Both the position numbers and the translations under genes were made by a program. From Mesorhizobium loti (GTDB taxonomy: Bacteria; Pseudomonadota; Alphaproteobacteria; Rhizobiales; Rhizobiaceae): a DNA stretch of 64,000 bases. The stretch spans positions 1 to 64,000 of the forward strand of contig NZ_LPWA01000109.1 of NCBI RefSeq assembly GCF_001510895.1. Reading direction: 5' to 3'. This document shows, one piece after another, positions 34,311 to 43,368 of the stretch (position 1 is the first letter of the stretch; each line of letters starts with the position of its first letter). The notes under the pieces were generated by a model. It searched no databases. It had not been told where the DNA came from and worked only from the letters and a program-made list of their open reading frames with translations.

Positions 34311-35762
34311 TTAAACTCCGGTCGCCGGAATGCCTGAGCGCTCCACCTTGCGCGGCGCGCTGATCTCCTTCCAGGTCGACAGCGCCCGGTTGACCGCCGC
34401 GTTCGGCTCGCGGGCGACGAACTCGCCATGGCCGACTTTGGCCTTCACGTCCGCCTCCTCGATCGAAAGCTCGCCGCGCGAGAAGACGAAGCGCGGCAGG
34501 CCGGTCACTTCAAAACCTTCGAAGACGTTGTAGTCGATCACCGACTGCTGCTTCTTGGCCGAGATCGTCTTCTTGCGCTTCGGGTCCCAGACCACGATGT
34601 CGGCATCCGCGCCTTCGACGATCGCACCTTTCTTCGGATACATGTTGAGGATCTTGGCGATGTTGGTCGAGGTCACGGCGACGAACTCGTTCATCGTCAA
34701 TCGCCCTGTATTGACGCCGGTCGTCCACAGGATGGGCAATCGGTCCTCGAGCCCACCCGTGCCGTTCGGGATCTTGGTGAAGTCGCCGACGCCGTTGCGC
34801 TTCTGCTTGGTAGTGAAGGAGCAGTGGTCGGTCGCCACCACCTGCAGCGATCCGGCCTGCAGGCCCGCCCACAGCGAATCCTGGTGCCACTTGCTGCGGA
34901 AGGGCGGGCTCATCACGCGGCGCGCCGCATGGTCCCAATCCTTGTTGAAATATTCGGTCTCGTCGAGCGTCAGGTGCTGGATGAGCGGCTCGCCGAACAC
35001 CCGCATGCCCTTCTGGCGGGCGCGGCGGATGGCCTCGTGGCTCTGCTCGCAGGAGACATGCACGACATAGAGCGGCACGCCGGCCATGTCGGCGATCATG
35101 ATGGCACGGTTTGTGGCCTCGCCTTCCACCTCCGGCGGCCGCGAATAGGCATGGCCCTCCGGGCCGTTGTTGCCGGCGGCAAGCAGCTTCTGCGAAAGGG
35201 CGGCGACCACGTCGCCGTTTTCGGCATGGACGAGCGGCAGCGCGCCGAGATCGGCGCAGCGCTGGAAGGACGCATACATCTCGTCGTCGTCGACCATCAG
35301 CGCGCCCTTATAGGCCATGAAGTGCTTGAACGAGGTGATGCCCCTGTCGACGACGGTCGCCATCTCGTCGAACACCTGCTTGCCCCACCAAGTGATCGCC
35401 ATGTGGAAGGAATAGTCGCAGGACGCTTTCGAGGTCTTGTTGTCCCACATCTGCAGAGCCTCGAGCAGCGACTGCTGCGGCGCCGGTAGGCAGAAATCGA
35501 CCACCATGGTCGTGCCGCCGGAAAGCGCGGCGCGCGTGCCGGATTCGAAATCGTCGGCCGAATAGGTGCCCATGAAAGGCATTTCGAGATGGGTATGCGG
35601 ATCGATGCCGCCCGGCATGACGTAGCAGCCGGTGGCGTCGAACTCGTGGTCGCCGTGCAGGTCCGAGCCGATGGCGATGATCTTGCCGTGGCTGAACACC
35701 ACGTCGGCCTTCCAGGTGCGGTCGGCCGTGACGATGGTGCCGTTCTTGATGACTTTGGTCAT
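34311..35762 (-). CDS. hydA: dihydropyrimidinase (D-hydantoinase)
   Basis: It hydrolyses 5,6-dihydrouracil or dihydrothymine to N-carbamoyl-beta-amino acids, step two of reductive pyrimidine degradation. The 483-residue amidohydrolase has the metal ligands of the family: GGIDPHTHLEMPF near residue 55, the carboxylated-lysine region ITSFKHFMAYKGALM near 150, HAENGDVV, HVSCEQSHEAIRRAR and ATDHCSFTTKQK. The start has GGGGAACAAGAG upstream. It follows the carbamoylase gene in one operon with the aminotransferase. As known for the family, it is a cytosolic tetramer. Confidence 0.93.
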   Translation of the reverse strand: MTKVIKNGTIVTADRTWKADVVFSHGKIIAIGSDLHGDHEFDATGCYVMPGGIDPHTHLEMPFMGTYSADDFESGTRAALSGGTTMVVDFCLPAPQQSLLEALQMWDNKTSKASCDYSFHMAITWWGKQVFDEMATVVDRGITSFKHFMAYKGALMVDDDEMYASFQRCADLGALPLVHAENGDVVAALSQKLLAAGNNGPEGHAYSRPPEVEGEATNRAIMIADMAGVPLYVVHVSCEQSHEAIRRARQKGMRVFGEPLIQHLTLDETEYFNKDWDHAARRVMSPPFRSKWHQDSLWAGLQAGSLQVVATDHCSFTTKQKRNGVGDFTKIPNGTGGLEDRLPILWTTGVNTGRLTMNEFVAVTSTNIAKILNMYPKKGAIVEGADADIVVWDPKRKKTISAKKQQSVIDYNVFEGFEVTGLPRFVFSRGELSIEEADVKAKVGHGEFVAREPNAAVNRALSTWKEISAPRKVERSGIPATGV

Positions 35763-35828
35763 TCTCTTGTTCCCCTGATCTTTCGCGCTTCTTTGCGAGC
35801 GGTGCTGGTAAGGTGCGGACCTATCCGA

Positions 35829-37077
35829 TCATTCGACAATCCCCGCCGTCTCGACCACCGCGTGGAACAGCACGTCGCGCCCGCCGACGCCCATTCCTTG
35901 GAGATGTCCTCGGCCTCGTTGTGGCTGAGCCCGCCGACGCAGGGGCACATGACCATGGTCGCCGGCGCGACCTTGGCCGCCCAGCAGGCGTCGTGGCCGG
36001 CGCCGAAATGAGATTCATGTGGCTGTAGCCCAGCTTCTCGGCTGCCGTGCGCACGCGGCCGACCAGCGTCGGATCGAAGGTCACCGGATCGAAATGGCCG
36101 ACTGCCTCGACCGAGCATTTGACGCCGAGCGCCTCGCAGATCTTCGGCGCTTCCTTCTCGATGCGGGCGCGCATGCCGTCCAGCTTCGCCTGGTCCGGCG
36201 AGCGGATGTCGACGGTGAAGATCACCGTGCCCGGCAGAACGTTGCGCGAGTTGGGTGAGAACTTCATCTGCCCGACGCCGCCGACAGCGCCCGGCTGGTT
36301 CTCCATGGCGACCGTCTGCACCATCTCCAGGATGCGGGCCATGGCCAGCCCCGCGTTGACGCGCATGGTCATCGGCGTCGACCCGGTATGCGCTTCCCTG
36401 CCGGTCAGCGTGAACTCCAGCCACCACAGACCCTGGCAGTGGGTCACCACGCCGATCTGCTTGTTCTCGGCCTCCAGGATCGGCCCCTGCTCGATATGAT
36501 ATTCGAAATAGGCGTGCATCTTGCGCGCGCCGACCTTCTCGTCGCCGACCCAGCCGATCCGCTTCAGCTCGTCGCCGAAGGTCGCGCCGTCGAGGTCCTT
36601 TCGGCCATAGGCGTAATCTTGCGTATGCACGCCGGCGAACACGCCGGAGGCGAGCATGGCCGGGGCGAAACGCGCGCCCTCCTCGTTCGTCCAGTTGGTG
36701 ACGACGATCGGATGCTTGGTCTTGATGCCGAGATCGTTGAGCGAGCGCACGACCTCCAGGCCGGAGAGCACGCCGAGCACGCCGTCATATTTGCCGCCGG
36801 TCGGCTGGGTATCGAGGTGGGAGCCGACATAGACGGGCAGCGCGTCCGGATCGGTGCCGGCCCGTGTCATGAACATGGTGCCCATCTGGTCCACGCCCAT
36901 GGTGAGCCCGGCCTCGTCGCACCAGGACTTGAACAGCTCGCGGCCCTGCTTGTCGGAATCAGTGAGCGTCTGGCGATTGTTGCCGCCAGCAATGCCGGGA
37001 CCAATCTTCGCCATCTCCATTATGGAATCCCACAAACGGTCTGAATTCACTCGCAGATTCTCGCCGGGGGCGGCCAT
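35829..37077 (-). pseudogene. N-carbamoyl-beta-alanine amidohydrolase / Zn-dependent hydrolase (M20), two frameshifts
   Basis: Step three of the pathway: it removes the carbamoyl group from N-carbamoyl-beta-alanine, giving beta-alanine, CO2 and ammonia. When repaired it has about 416 residues. Metal ligands are present: GSHLDTQPTGGKYDGVLG, NEEGARFAPAM, and GAGHDACWAAK in another frame. FSPNSRNVLPG and SHNEAEDI fit the hydantoinase/carbamoylase family. The frame breaks near 36012 (a missing G in a GGG run before GAGHDA) and near 35880 (restoring ADVLFHAVVETAGIVE). Both are single-base losses. A hairpin separates it from the aminotransferase gene. An allantoate amidohydrolase cannot be excluded by sequence alone, but the context favours beta-ureidopropionase. 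Confidence 0.83.
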
Positions 37078-37101
37078 TCAAGATCCTCTCATTCCATGTC
37101 T

Positions 37102-37137
37102 CCGGTTGGGCGGCGGTTCCCGACGCCGCCCGACCGG
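37102..37137 (-). terminator. hairpin between aminotransferase and carbamoylase genes
   Basis: CCGGTTGGGCGGCG pairs with CGCCGCCCGACCGG (one wobble) around an 8-nt loop in the 70-bp gap inside the operon. There is no T run, so it may tune mRNA levels or act as a partial terminator. Confidence 0.55.
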
Positions 37138-37147
37138 TTGAAGCAGT

Positions 37148-38475
37148 TTAGTCTATCGAGCGCAGAACGTCCCTGACATGATCGATCAGTTCGTTGATCT
37201 GGCCCTTGGTGATGATCAGCGGCGGCGACAGCGCGATGATGTCGCCGGTGGTGCGGATCAGCGCGCCGCGCTCGAACGCCTTGACGAAGGCCGAGAAGGC
37301 CCGCTTGGTCGGGCTTCCGGCGATTGGTGCCAGCTCGATCGCGCCGATCAGGCCGATATTGCGGATATCGATGACATGCGGCTCGCCCTTGAGCGAGTGC
37401 AGCGCTTCTTCCCAGTAGGACGAGAGTTCCTCACCGCGGGTCAGCAGGCCCTCTTCCTTGTAGGTGTCTAAAGTGCCCAGCGCCGCGGCGCAGGCGATCG
37501 GATTGCCCGAATAGGTGTAGCCGTGGAAGAACTCGATCATGTGCTCGGGGCCGGTCATGAAGGCGTCGTGGATTTCCTTCTTCACGAACACCGCGCCCAT
37601 CGGGATGACGCCGTTGGACACGCCCTTTGCCGTCGTCATGATATCCGGCGTGACGCCGAAATAATCCGCCGCGAACGGCGCGCCGAGGCGGCCGAAGCCG
37701 GTGATCACTTCATCAAAAATCAACAATATGCCGTGCTTGGTGCAAATTTCTCGAAGCTTCTGCAGGTAGCCCTTCGGCGGCAGGATGACCCCGGTCGAGC
37801 CCGCGACCGGCTCGACGATGACGGCGGCGATGGTCGATGCATCGTGCAGCGCGACGAGGCGCTCGAGATCGTTCGCCAGTTCCGCGCCATGCTCCGGTAC
37901 GCCCTTCGAGAAGGCGTTCTTCTCCGGCAAATGCGTGTGCGGCAGATGGTCGACGCCGCCGAGCAGCGTGCCGAACATCTTGCGGTTGCTGACAATGCCG
38001 CCGACGGAGATGCCGCCGAAATTGACACCGTGATAGCCACGCTCGCGGCCGATCAGCCGGGTGCGCGAGCCCTCGCCCCTGACGCGGTGATAGGCGATCG
38101 CCATCTTGAGCGCGGTCTCGACCGATTCCGAGCCGGAATTGGTGAAGAAGACATGGTCCATCCCCTTCGGCGCGATGTCGACCAGGCGGTTCGCCAGCTC
38201 GAACACGATCGGGTGGCCCATCTGGAAGGCCGGCGCATAGTCGAGCTCGGCAGCTTGGCTCTGAATAGCTCGGTGATCTTCGGCCGGCAGTGACCGGCGT
38301 TGACGCACCAGAGGCCGGCGGTGCCGTCGAGCACCTTGCGGCCGTCGCTCGTCGTGTAGTGCATGTCCTTTGCGGACACGAACATGCGCGGCGCCTGCTT
38401 GAACTGCCGGTTTGCCGTGAACGGCATCCAGAATGCGCTAAGATCGTTCGGCGTGACTTTCAGCCGGTTGGACAT
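37148..38475 (-). pseudogene. omega-amino acid (beta-alanine):pyruvate aminotransferase, frameshifted
   Basis: Step four: it transfers the amino group of beta-alanine to pyruvate, giving malonate semialdehyde. When repaired it has about 442 residues of the class III PLP aminotransferases. The motifs include FTNSGSESVETALKMA, IFDEVITGFGRLG and the PLP lysine in TTAKGVSNG. The start MSNRLKVTPNDLSAFWMPFTANRQ is typical of this type. The frame breaks near 38258, where one missing base rejoins ITELFR to SQAAELDYAPAFQ. ATG 38475 is taken, with an AGGGGAAA ribosome site. It is the first gene of the operon with the carbamoylase and dihydropyrimidinase and follows a RutR-like box. Confidence 0.85.
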
Positions 38476-38568
38476 GACCAAGATTTCCCCTTGTAACCTG
38501 TTTCGGTGCGCTAACGCTTGGTCTTCCCAAGGCTTGGTCTTCGTTGCGTTTTCGTGCTACGCAAAATT

Positions 38569-38584
38569 TTGACCGATTGGACAA
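38569..38584. promoter_or_regulatory. RutR-like operator upstream of the aminotransferase operon and rutR
   Basis: TTGACCGATTGGACAA is an imperfect palindrome close to the E. coli RutR consensus TTGACCANNTGGTCAA. It lies about 94 bp upstream of the aminotransferase start, between that operon and the divergent rutR gene. A second site of the same kind occurs before preT. Confidence 0.7.
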
Positions 38585-38717
38585 ACGTTAGCACCGCCCT
38601 GTCGGCGGTCAAGGGACTACTAGCGGAAATGCCGCATCAAAAGCGCGCTCCACGGCTCAAGGAAAAACTGGTCCAGAGAATTGGTCCAGAAAGCCCGCGC
38701 GACGGCGGCCGGCAAGG

Positions 38718-39359
38718 ATGACGGACACGATGGAAGGCTCAGCTCCCCGCCGCACCCGCATCCAGCAGGAAAAGCGCGAGCTCATCCTGGAAGCCGCGCT
38801 CGAAGTCTTCTCCACCAACGGTTTTCGTGGCTCGACCATTGACCAGATCGCCGAGGCCGCCGGCATGTCGAAGCCGAACCTTCTCTATTACTTCCGCCGC
38901 AAGGAAGACATTCACGAGACGTTGATGCAGCGGCTCCTGGACACCTGGCTGGCGCCGTTGAGGGAGCTCGACGACATCGGCGATCCAATGACCGAATTGC
39001 GCAGCTACATCCGCCGCAAGCTCGAAATGGCGCGCGATTTTCCGCGCGAAAGCCGGCTTTTCGCCAACGAGATCCTGCAGGGCGCGCCGCGCATCATGCC
39101 GATGCTGGAAGGCGAGCTGAAAACGCTGGTCGATGAGAAGGCCACCGTCATCAAGGGATGGATGCGCGCCGGCAAGATCGCCCGCACCGATCCCTGGCAT
39201 CTCATCTTCTCGATCTGGGCGACGACGCAGCATTATGCCGATTTCGACGTCCAGGTGCGCGCCGTGCTCGGTCCCGACCGCGGTGGCGACGGCCGCTTCG
39301 AGGACGCGGCGCGTTTCCTCGAGCAACTGTTCCTCGATGGGCTGAAACCGAAGGGTTGA
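38718..39359 (+). CDS. rutR: RutR-type TetR-family regulator
   Basis: A 213-residue TetR protein that is clearly similar to E. coli RutR throughout. The HTH at residues about 20-65 contains STIDQIAEAAGMSKPNLLYYF, and the ligand domain has DTWLAPLRELDD, ESRLFANEILQGAPRIMP and HLIFSIWATTQHYADF, the last being a RutR hallmark. RutR binds uracil and thymine, which release it from DNA. Here it sits divergent to the aminotransferase-carbamoylase-dihydropyrimidinase operon, so it likely controls that operon and preTA. The C-terminus is intact. The ATG 38718 has AAGG close by; a second ATG 12 bp on could also serve. Confidence 0.9.
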   Translation: MTDTMEGSAPRRTRIQQEKRELILEAALEVFSTNGFRGSTIDQIAEAAGMSKPNLLYYFRRKEDIHETLMQRLLDTWLAPLRELDDIGDPMTELRSYIRRKLEMARDFPRESRLFANEILQGAPRIMPMLEGELKTLVDEKATVIKGWMRAGKIARTDPWHLIFSIWATTQHYADFDVQVRAVLGPDRGGDGRFEDAARFLEQLFLDGLKPKG

Positions 39360-39390
39360 TCGCTGCCGCGATGGCTTAGTTGCGTGATGT

Positions 39391-40170
39391 TCAGTTCTTT
39401 GGAGGGATTGCTTTCCACTCCTCATAAGATGCCTGGTGAAAAATGCCCCTAAACGCTACGGGCTTGCCCTGTTGCGGTGCGAGCTTTAGCTTCATCGGCA
39501 TTTTCGGTGTGATGGCCCCGCCGAGTGGAGCGATAGCGAAGGCATTCAACACAACGCCGTTGTCCAAAGTGATGCCTTTGTTGAACCCACCCCTAAATGG
39601 GACCCCGCCGTTCACCTCGATTTTGGCTTCACCCTCTTCATTGTCAATGAAAACAAGAAATGAGGGGTTCGGCTCCATGAGGTGAGAAGCCGAAATTACA
39701 ATGTCCACGGCAACAGACGGATCACCTGAAAAGCTATATGTGAGATTGGAGAACCCCATATGCTGCGGGGTAAATGTGTTGTTACCTTGGATGACATTCA
39801 CGATCTGAACAATCGCAGCTTCAATCCCATTGGCGAACATATCAATGTACACGTTCTGAAGAAGTACGGGCGGCATTGTAGAGCCATCCACACGAACCGG
39901 GACGATTTTGCATTCGCCCTTTGTCGCTTTGTAAAGTGCGTTCTGCCATTCGAGCTTGACCATGTTGCTCTGAAGGCTCTTTTCAGAGACAAAGAAAAAA
40001 ATGAACTTTGGCGAAGTCAGCCCCTCGTTCATTTTATCAATGATGCCGTCGCCTGGCTGTATTGACCAGCTGTCGTAAAAAACCTTGTCCTGCCCAAAAA
40101 TTTCGCGAAGCCGAAGTGCAACCGGCTCAATAACGGGCTTGTCTGCATGGTTATGACTTAAGAAGATCAT
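39391..40170 (-). CDS. TIR-domain protein with unrecognised beta-rich C-terminal half
   Basis: A 259-residue protein. Residues 1-125 form a TIR domain: box-1-like MIFLSHNHADK, SIQPGDGIIDKMNEGLTSPKF, FFVSEKSLQSNM and KLEWQNALYKA, where Glu74 matches the NAD-hydrolase glutamate of TIR enzymes. KIVPVRVDG follows. Residues about 140-259 are beta-rich with no family I recognise. The gene is visibly AT-richer than its neighbours and lies 60 bp downstream of the MmyB-type regulator on the same strand. Bacterial TIR proteins usually degrade NAD or make cyclic ADP-ribose signals in antiphage defence. No SIR2/ThsA-like or SAVED partner is seen nearby, so it may be self-contained. Confidence 0.8.
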   Translation of the reverse strand: MIFLSHNHADKPVIEPVALRLREIFGQDKVFYDSWSIQPGDGIIDKMNEGLTSPKFIFFFVSEKSLQSNMVKLEWQNALYKATKGECKIVPVRVDGSTMPPVLLQNVYIDMFANGIEAAIVQIVNVIQGNNTFTPQHMGFSNLTYSFSGDPSVAVDIVISASHLMEPNPSFLVFIDNEEGEAKIEVNGGVPFRGGFNKGITLDNGVVLNAFAIAPLGGAITPKMPMKLKLAPQQGKPVAFRGIFHQASYEEWKAIPPKN

Positions 40171-40229
40171 CTAACGTGCCTCCCAGGGAAGTATCCCGGA
40201 GAGGTAGGAACTTGCGCTCACAACGTCAA

Positions 40230-41102
40230 CTAGGCGCTGCGCCGCTCCGCTGGCTGCTTATCCAGCAACTTCTTCAGCTTGGCGATCGAGTTCTGCCCGG
40301 CGAGCGGCGTGTAGACGATCAGCCTCATATCCGAGCCGTCGTCGATCGACAGGCTCATATGCTCGAAAGCCATCGCGCCGACGGTGGGATGGCGGACATG
40401 CTTCACCCCCGTCAATCTTCGCGCCACGTCTCGCCGCGGCCACCAATCGCGGAACTCCGGGCTTGAGCGCATCATCAGCGCGATCAGCCGCTCGAAATCC
40501 GGATCGCCGACATATTTGGCGCTCTCGGCGCGAAACGAAGCGAGCACCACGCGGGCAAGCTCTTCCCAGTCGACCAGCAGCCGGCGGTGATGCGGACTGG
40601 TGAAGACCAGATGGACGATGTTGCGGGCATCGCCCTCCAGCAGGCCGTAATCGCCGAACACGGCCACCGCGGCATCATTCCAGGCCAGCACGTCCCAGCG
40701 CCGGCCGACCACATAGGCCGGCTGCAGGACAAGGCTTTGCAGCATATGCAGCAGTGTGGCGTCGACCTTTTCGGGCGCCGCCACGCGACGCTCAGGCTGC
40801 TGGCGGCCGGCGAGAATGAACAGGTGCCGCTTCTCGACGGTGTCGAGGCGCAACGCCTCTGAGAGCGCCGTCAGCACTTCCACCGAAGGCCGCACGTTCC
40901 TGCCCTGCTCCAGCCAGGTGTACCAGGTGGTGCCGACGCCGGCGATCATCGCCACTTCCTCGCGCCTCAGGCCGGGCGTGCGCCGCCTGGCGCCGGTCGC
41001 GATGCCAATGTCGGCGGGCGACAACCTCTCGCGGCGCGAACGCAGGAACGCGCCAAGCTCGCGGCGGCGGCTGTCCTCAGGGGAATGGGTCACGGCATCC
41101 AT
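40230..41102 (-). CDS. XRE-family regulator with MmyB-like ligand domain
   Basis: A 290-residue regulator. The N-terminal helix-turn-helix spans roughly residues 15-80 (LGAFLRSRRERLSPADIGI, GLRREEVAMIAGVGTTWYTWLEQGRN). The C-terminal half is the MmyB-like domain that binds fatty-acid-like ligands: VVGRRWDVLAWNDAAVAVFGDY, NIVHLVF and FRDWWPRRDVA. Members are commonly transcribed divergently from a short-chain dehydrogenase they control, as here (41205). The intergenic sequence holds a CAGTACTG palindrome. The TIR gene follows on the same strand. Confidence 0.86.
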   Translation of the reverse strand: MDAVTHSPEDSRRRELGAFLRSRRERLSPADIGIATGARRRTPGLRREEVAMIAGVGTTWYTWLEQGRNVRPSVEVLTALSEALRLDTVEKRHLFILAGRQQPERRVAAPEKVDATLLHMLQSLVLQPAYVVGRRWDVLAWNDAAVAVFGDYGLLEGDARNIVHLVFTSPHHRRLLVDWEELARVVLASFRAESAKYVGDPDFERLIALMMRSSPEFRDWWPRRDVARRLTGVKHVRHPTVGAMAFEHMSLSIDDGSDMRLIVYTPLAGQNSIAKLKKLLDKQPAERRSA

Positions 41103-41105
41103 GAA

Positions 41106-41128
41106 GGTATTATAGCAGTACTGATACC
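41106..41128. promoter_or_regulatory. candidate operator between MmyB-type regulator and SDR
   Basis: GGTAT and ATACC flank a perfect CAGTACTG (41116-41123), although the outer pair is centred about 2 bp away from it. It lies directly upstream of the regulator start and 77 bp upstream of the divergent SDR start. Confidence 0.4.
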
Positions 41129-41204
41129 AGGATAAAGTTTGAACTGTTTGCGCCGCGCGCAGCGCCCCATGTTGCGTTCAGAGCAGCGCAAGGAGGCTCT
41201 GGAC

Positions 41205-42008
41205 ATGGAACTCAAGAACAAAACCGTTCTCGTCACCGGCTCGACCGACGGCGTCGGCCGTGTGGTCGCCGAAAGGCTCGGCGCCGCCAGCGCCCGCGTG
41301 CTGGTGCATGGCCGCGACGAAGGCCGCGGCAAGGCGACAGTCGCCGCCATCGAAGCCAAGGGCGGCAAGGCCGAATTTCTCGCCGCCGATCTCGCGTCGC
41401 TTGCCGAAGTGCGCCGCCTCGCCGAAACCGTGCGCGCCAGCACCGACCGGCTCGACATTTTGATCAACAATGCCGGCGTCGGCACCGGCGGCCAGGGTGC
41501 GAAGAGGCAGGTGAGCGCCGATGGCTATGAATTGCGCTTCGCCGTCAACTATCTCGCCGGCTTCCTGCTGACGTCGGAACTGCTGCCCCTGCTCAAGGCA
41601 AGCACGCCGGCGCGCATCGTCAACGTCGCCTCGGCCGGCCAGCAGGCGATCGATTTCGACGATGCCATGCTGACCCACGGCTACAGCGGCGTGCGCGCCT
41701 ATTGCCAGAGCAAGCTGGCGCAGATCCTGTTCACCATCGACCTGGCCGAACAGCTCAAGGGCACCGGCGTCACCGTCAATGCGCTCCATCCGGCAAGCTA
41801 CATGGACACGACCATGGTTCGGCAGGCCGGCGTCACGCCATGGAACTCGGTCGAGACCGGCGCCGACGCCATCCTCAACCTCGCGGCCTCGCCGGCCCTC
41901 GAAGGACGCAGCGGCCTCTATTTTGACGGCCAGCGGGAATCGCACGCCGATGCGCAGGCCTATGGCGAAAAGGCCCGCCGCCAGTTGCGGGCGTCAGCCT
42001 CGAGCTGA
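41205..42008 (+). CDS. short-chain dehydrogenase/reductase
   Basis: A 267-residue SDR oxidoreductase. The Rossmann cofactor loop TGSTDGVGR is near residue 11, NNAG near 89, and the catalytic YxxxK is YCQSK near residue 166 after a serine in NVASAG. The sequence resembles the retinol-dehydrogenase/WWOX-like group (RAYCQSKLAQILFTIDLAEQL). ATG 41205 (MELKNKTVLV) has AGGAGG 9 bp before it. It is divergent to the MmyB-type regulator, the usual target arrangement. The substrate is unknown. Confidence 0.85.
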   Translation: MELKNKTVLVTGSTDGVGRVVAERLGAASARVLVHGRDEGRGKATVAAIEAKGGKAEFLAADLASLAEVRRLAETVRASTDRLDILINNAGVGTGGQGAKRQVSADGYELRFAVNYLAGFLLTSELLPLLKASTPARIVNVASAGQQAIDFDDAMLTHGYSGVRAYCQSKLAQILFTIDLAEQLKGTGVTVNALHPASYMDTTMVRQAGVTPWNSVETGADAILNLAASPALEGRSGLYFDGQRESHADAQAYGEKARRQLRASASS

Positions 42009-42045
42009 CCGGACAATCTTCCGCGACATCCAGGGAACGGCATTC

Positions 42046-42762
42046 ATGAGCATCGAACATTGCGTTATCATCGGCGGCTCGTCCGGCATCGGCCTTGCCA
42101 CGGCCAAACGGCTGGTCAGCCCCACGATGAAGGTCACGATTACCGGCCGCAACGAGGACAAGCTCAAAAGCGCCTGGGCGAGCCTTGGTGGCACCGTTGG
42201 CAAGGCCGCTTTCGATGCGACCAAGCCGGATGAGGTCCGGCATTTCTTCGAGGATCTCGGCCCGTTCGATCATCTCGTTCTGGCCGCCAGCGGCGGCAAG
42301 GGGCTTGGGCCGTTCGCGACCCTCGACCTTGCCGACATAGGCAGCGGCGTCGACGAGAAGATCCGGCCGCAGCTCTCCTGTCTGCAGGCGGCCTTGCCGA
42401 CCTTGAACAGAGCCGGATCGGTCACCTTCATTTCGGCCGTCTCGGCGCAGCTCGCAGCACCCGGCGTCGCCGGAATCGGCGCCATCAACGGCATGCTGCT
42501 CACCGTGGCGCCGATCCTGGCGGTCGAGTTGAAGCCGCTGCGCGTCAACGTCGTTGCGCCCGGTGTCATCGACACGCCCTGGTGGGATTTTTTACCGGAC
42601 GAGCAGCGGCAGGCGGTCTTTGCCGAATATGCCGGCAAGACGCCGGTTGGCCGTATCGGCCGCGCCGAGGATGTCGCCGCGGCAATCGCCTTCCTGGTCT
42701 CCAACGGCTTCATGACCGGCCAGGTACTGACCTGCGACGGCGGCCTGCGTTTTGCCGCCTGA
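42046..42762 (+). CDS. SDR-family protein lacking the usual YxxxK
   Basis: A 238-residue SDR-like protein. The cofactor loop GGSSGIGLATA is normal and DTPWWDFLPDEQR, GRIGRAEDVAAAIAFLVSNGFMTGQ and DGGLRF are standard C-terminal blocks. However, where YxxxK is expected the sequence reads GIGAINGML after FISAVSAQ, so the catalytic Tyr and Lys appear absent. It may be non-catalytic or work by another mechanism. It follows the first SDR by 37 bp and is probably in the same transcript. ATG 42046 (MSIEHCV) is used. Confidence 0.8.
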   Translation: MSIEHCVIIGGSSGIGLATAKRLVSPTMKVTITGRNEDKLKSAWASLGGTVGKAAFDATKPDEVRHFFEDLGPFDHLVLAASGGKGLGPFATLDLADIGSGVDEKIRPQLSCLQAALPTLNRAGSVTFISAVSAQLAAPGVAGIGAINGMLLTVAPILAVELKPLRVNVVAPGVIDTPWWDFLPDEQRQAVFAEYAGKTPVGRIGRAEDVAAAIAFLVSNGFMTGQVLTCDGGLRFAA

Positions 42763-42774
42763 ACGGCGACCGGA

Positions 42775-43269
42775 TCAATTGGAAATAAGGCCTGGCAAGA
42801 AGGCGAGTGTCATCAGCCCGGCAACGATCGCATACCAGACGATGAGGTGGACCGCCTTCATCACCGGGCGACCCACTTCGCGTGCCCGCTTCGGGTGAAG
42901 GGGATCATACATCACGTCGACTGGTGCGCCGACATTCCTGGTCGTTCTGTTGACCGGCAGATGCGACTCGAAGCGCCATGTCTTGCCGAGCCGATCAGCG
43001 AATTCGATGACCGGCGTATCCGGCCCGTCGCTCGACTTGTCGACGCGGACCACCTTGCCGGTGGCGAAGGCACCGCGTCGCCTGAACACGATGTCGCCAT
43101 AAGTCTGTATGCCGACGAGCGCCAGGAAGAAGACGCCGCACAGGAAGCACCATATCTGGATGTCGCTTGGATGCCCGCCAAGGGCTTCGGCGACAGCCCG
43201 GAACGGAAACAGCGCCTGATGGAAGGCTTCCGAGACGCGTTCCCAGAATGCAGTCCAGCTCTGCTGCAT
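42775..43269 (-). CDS. DUF3592 membrane protein
   Basis: A 164-residue protein with two hydrophobic helices (WCFLCGVFFLALVGIQTYGDI and LIVWYAIVAGLMTLAFLPGLI). Between them is an extracytoplasmic DUF3592 domain (TGKVVRVDKSSDGPDTPVIEF, then VNRTTRNVGAPVDVMYDPLHPKRA), the usual pattern of this family. It ends 13 bp from the convergent SDR gene. Function unknown. Confidence 0.82.
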   Translation of the reverse strand: MQQSWTAFWERVSEAFHQALFPFRAVAEALGGHPSDIQIWCFLCGVFFLALVGIQTYGDIVFRRRGAFATGKVVRVDKSSDGPDTPVIEFADRLGKTWRFESHLPVNRTTRNVGAPVDVMYDPLHPKRAREVGRPVMKAVHLIVWYAIVAGLMTLAFLPGLISN

Positions 43270-43368
43270 GAGCGCTCCGACGGGCGAACCTGTATTTGCT
43301 AATACAGGACAATCGCGACGGAGCGATTAACGCCGCGCCATCAATTGCGCGGAATCGGCGTGCGGTTG

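Noticed and set aside
38665..38690. Repeated TGGTCCAGA units just upstream of rutR as an autoregulatory site
   Set aside because: They are direct, not inverted, and match the RutR half-site only weakly; the box at 38569 is a better candidate.
39391..41102. A Thoeris or TIR-SAVED operon
   Set aside because: No SIR2/ThsA, SAVED or cyclase gene lies nearby; the regulator and SDRs are ordinary metabolic genes.
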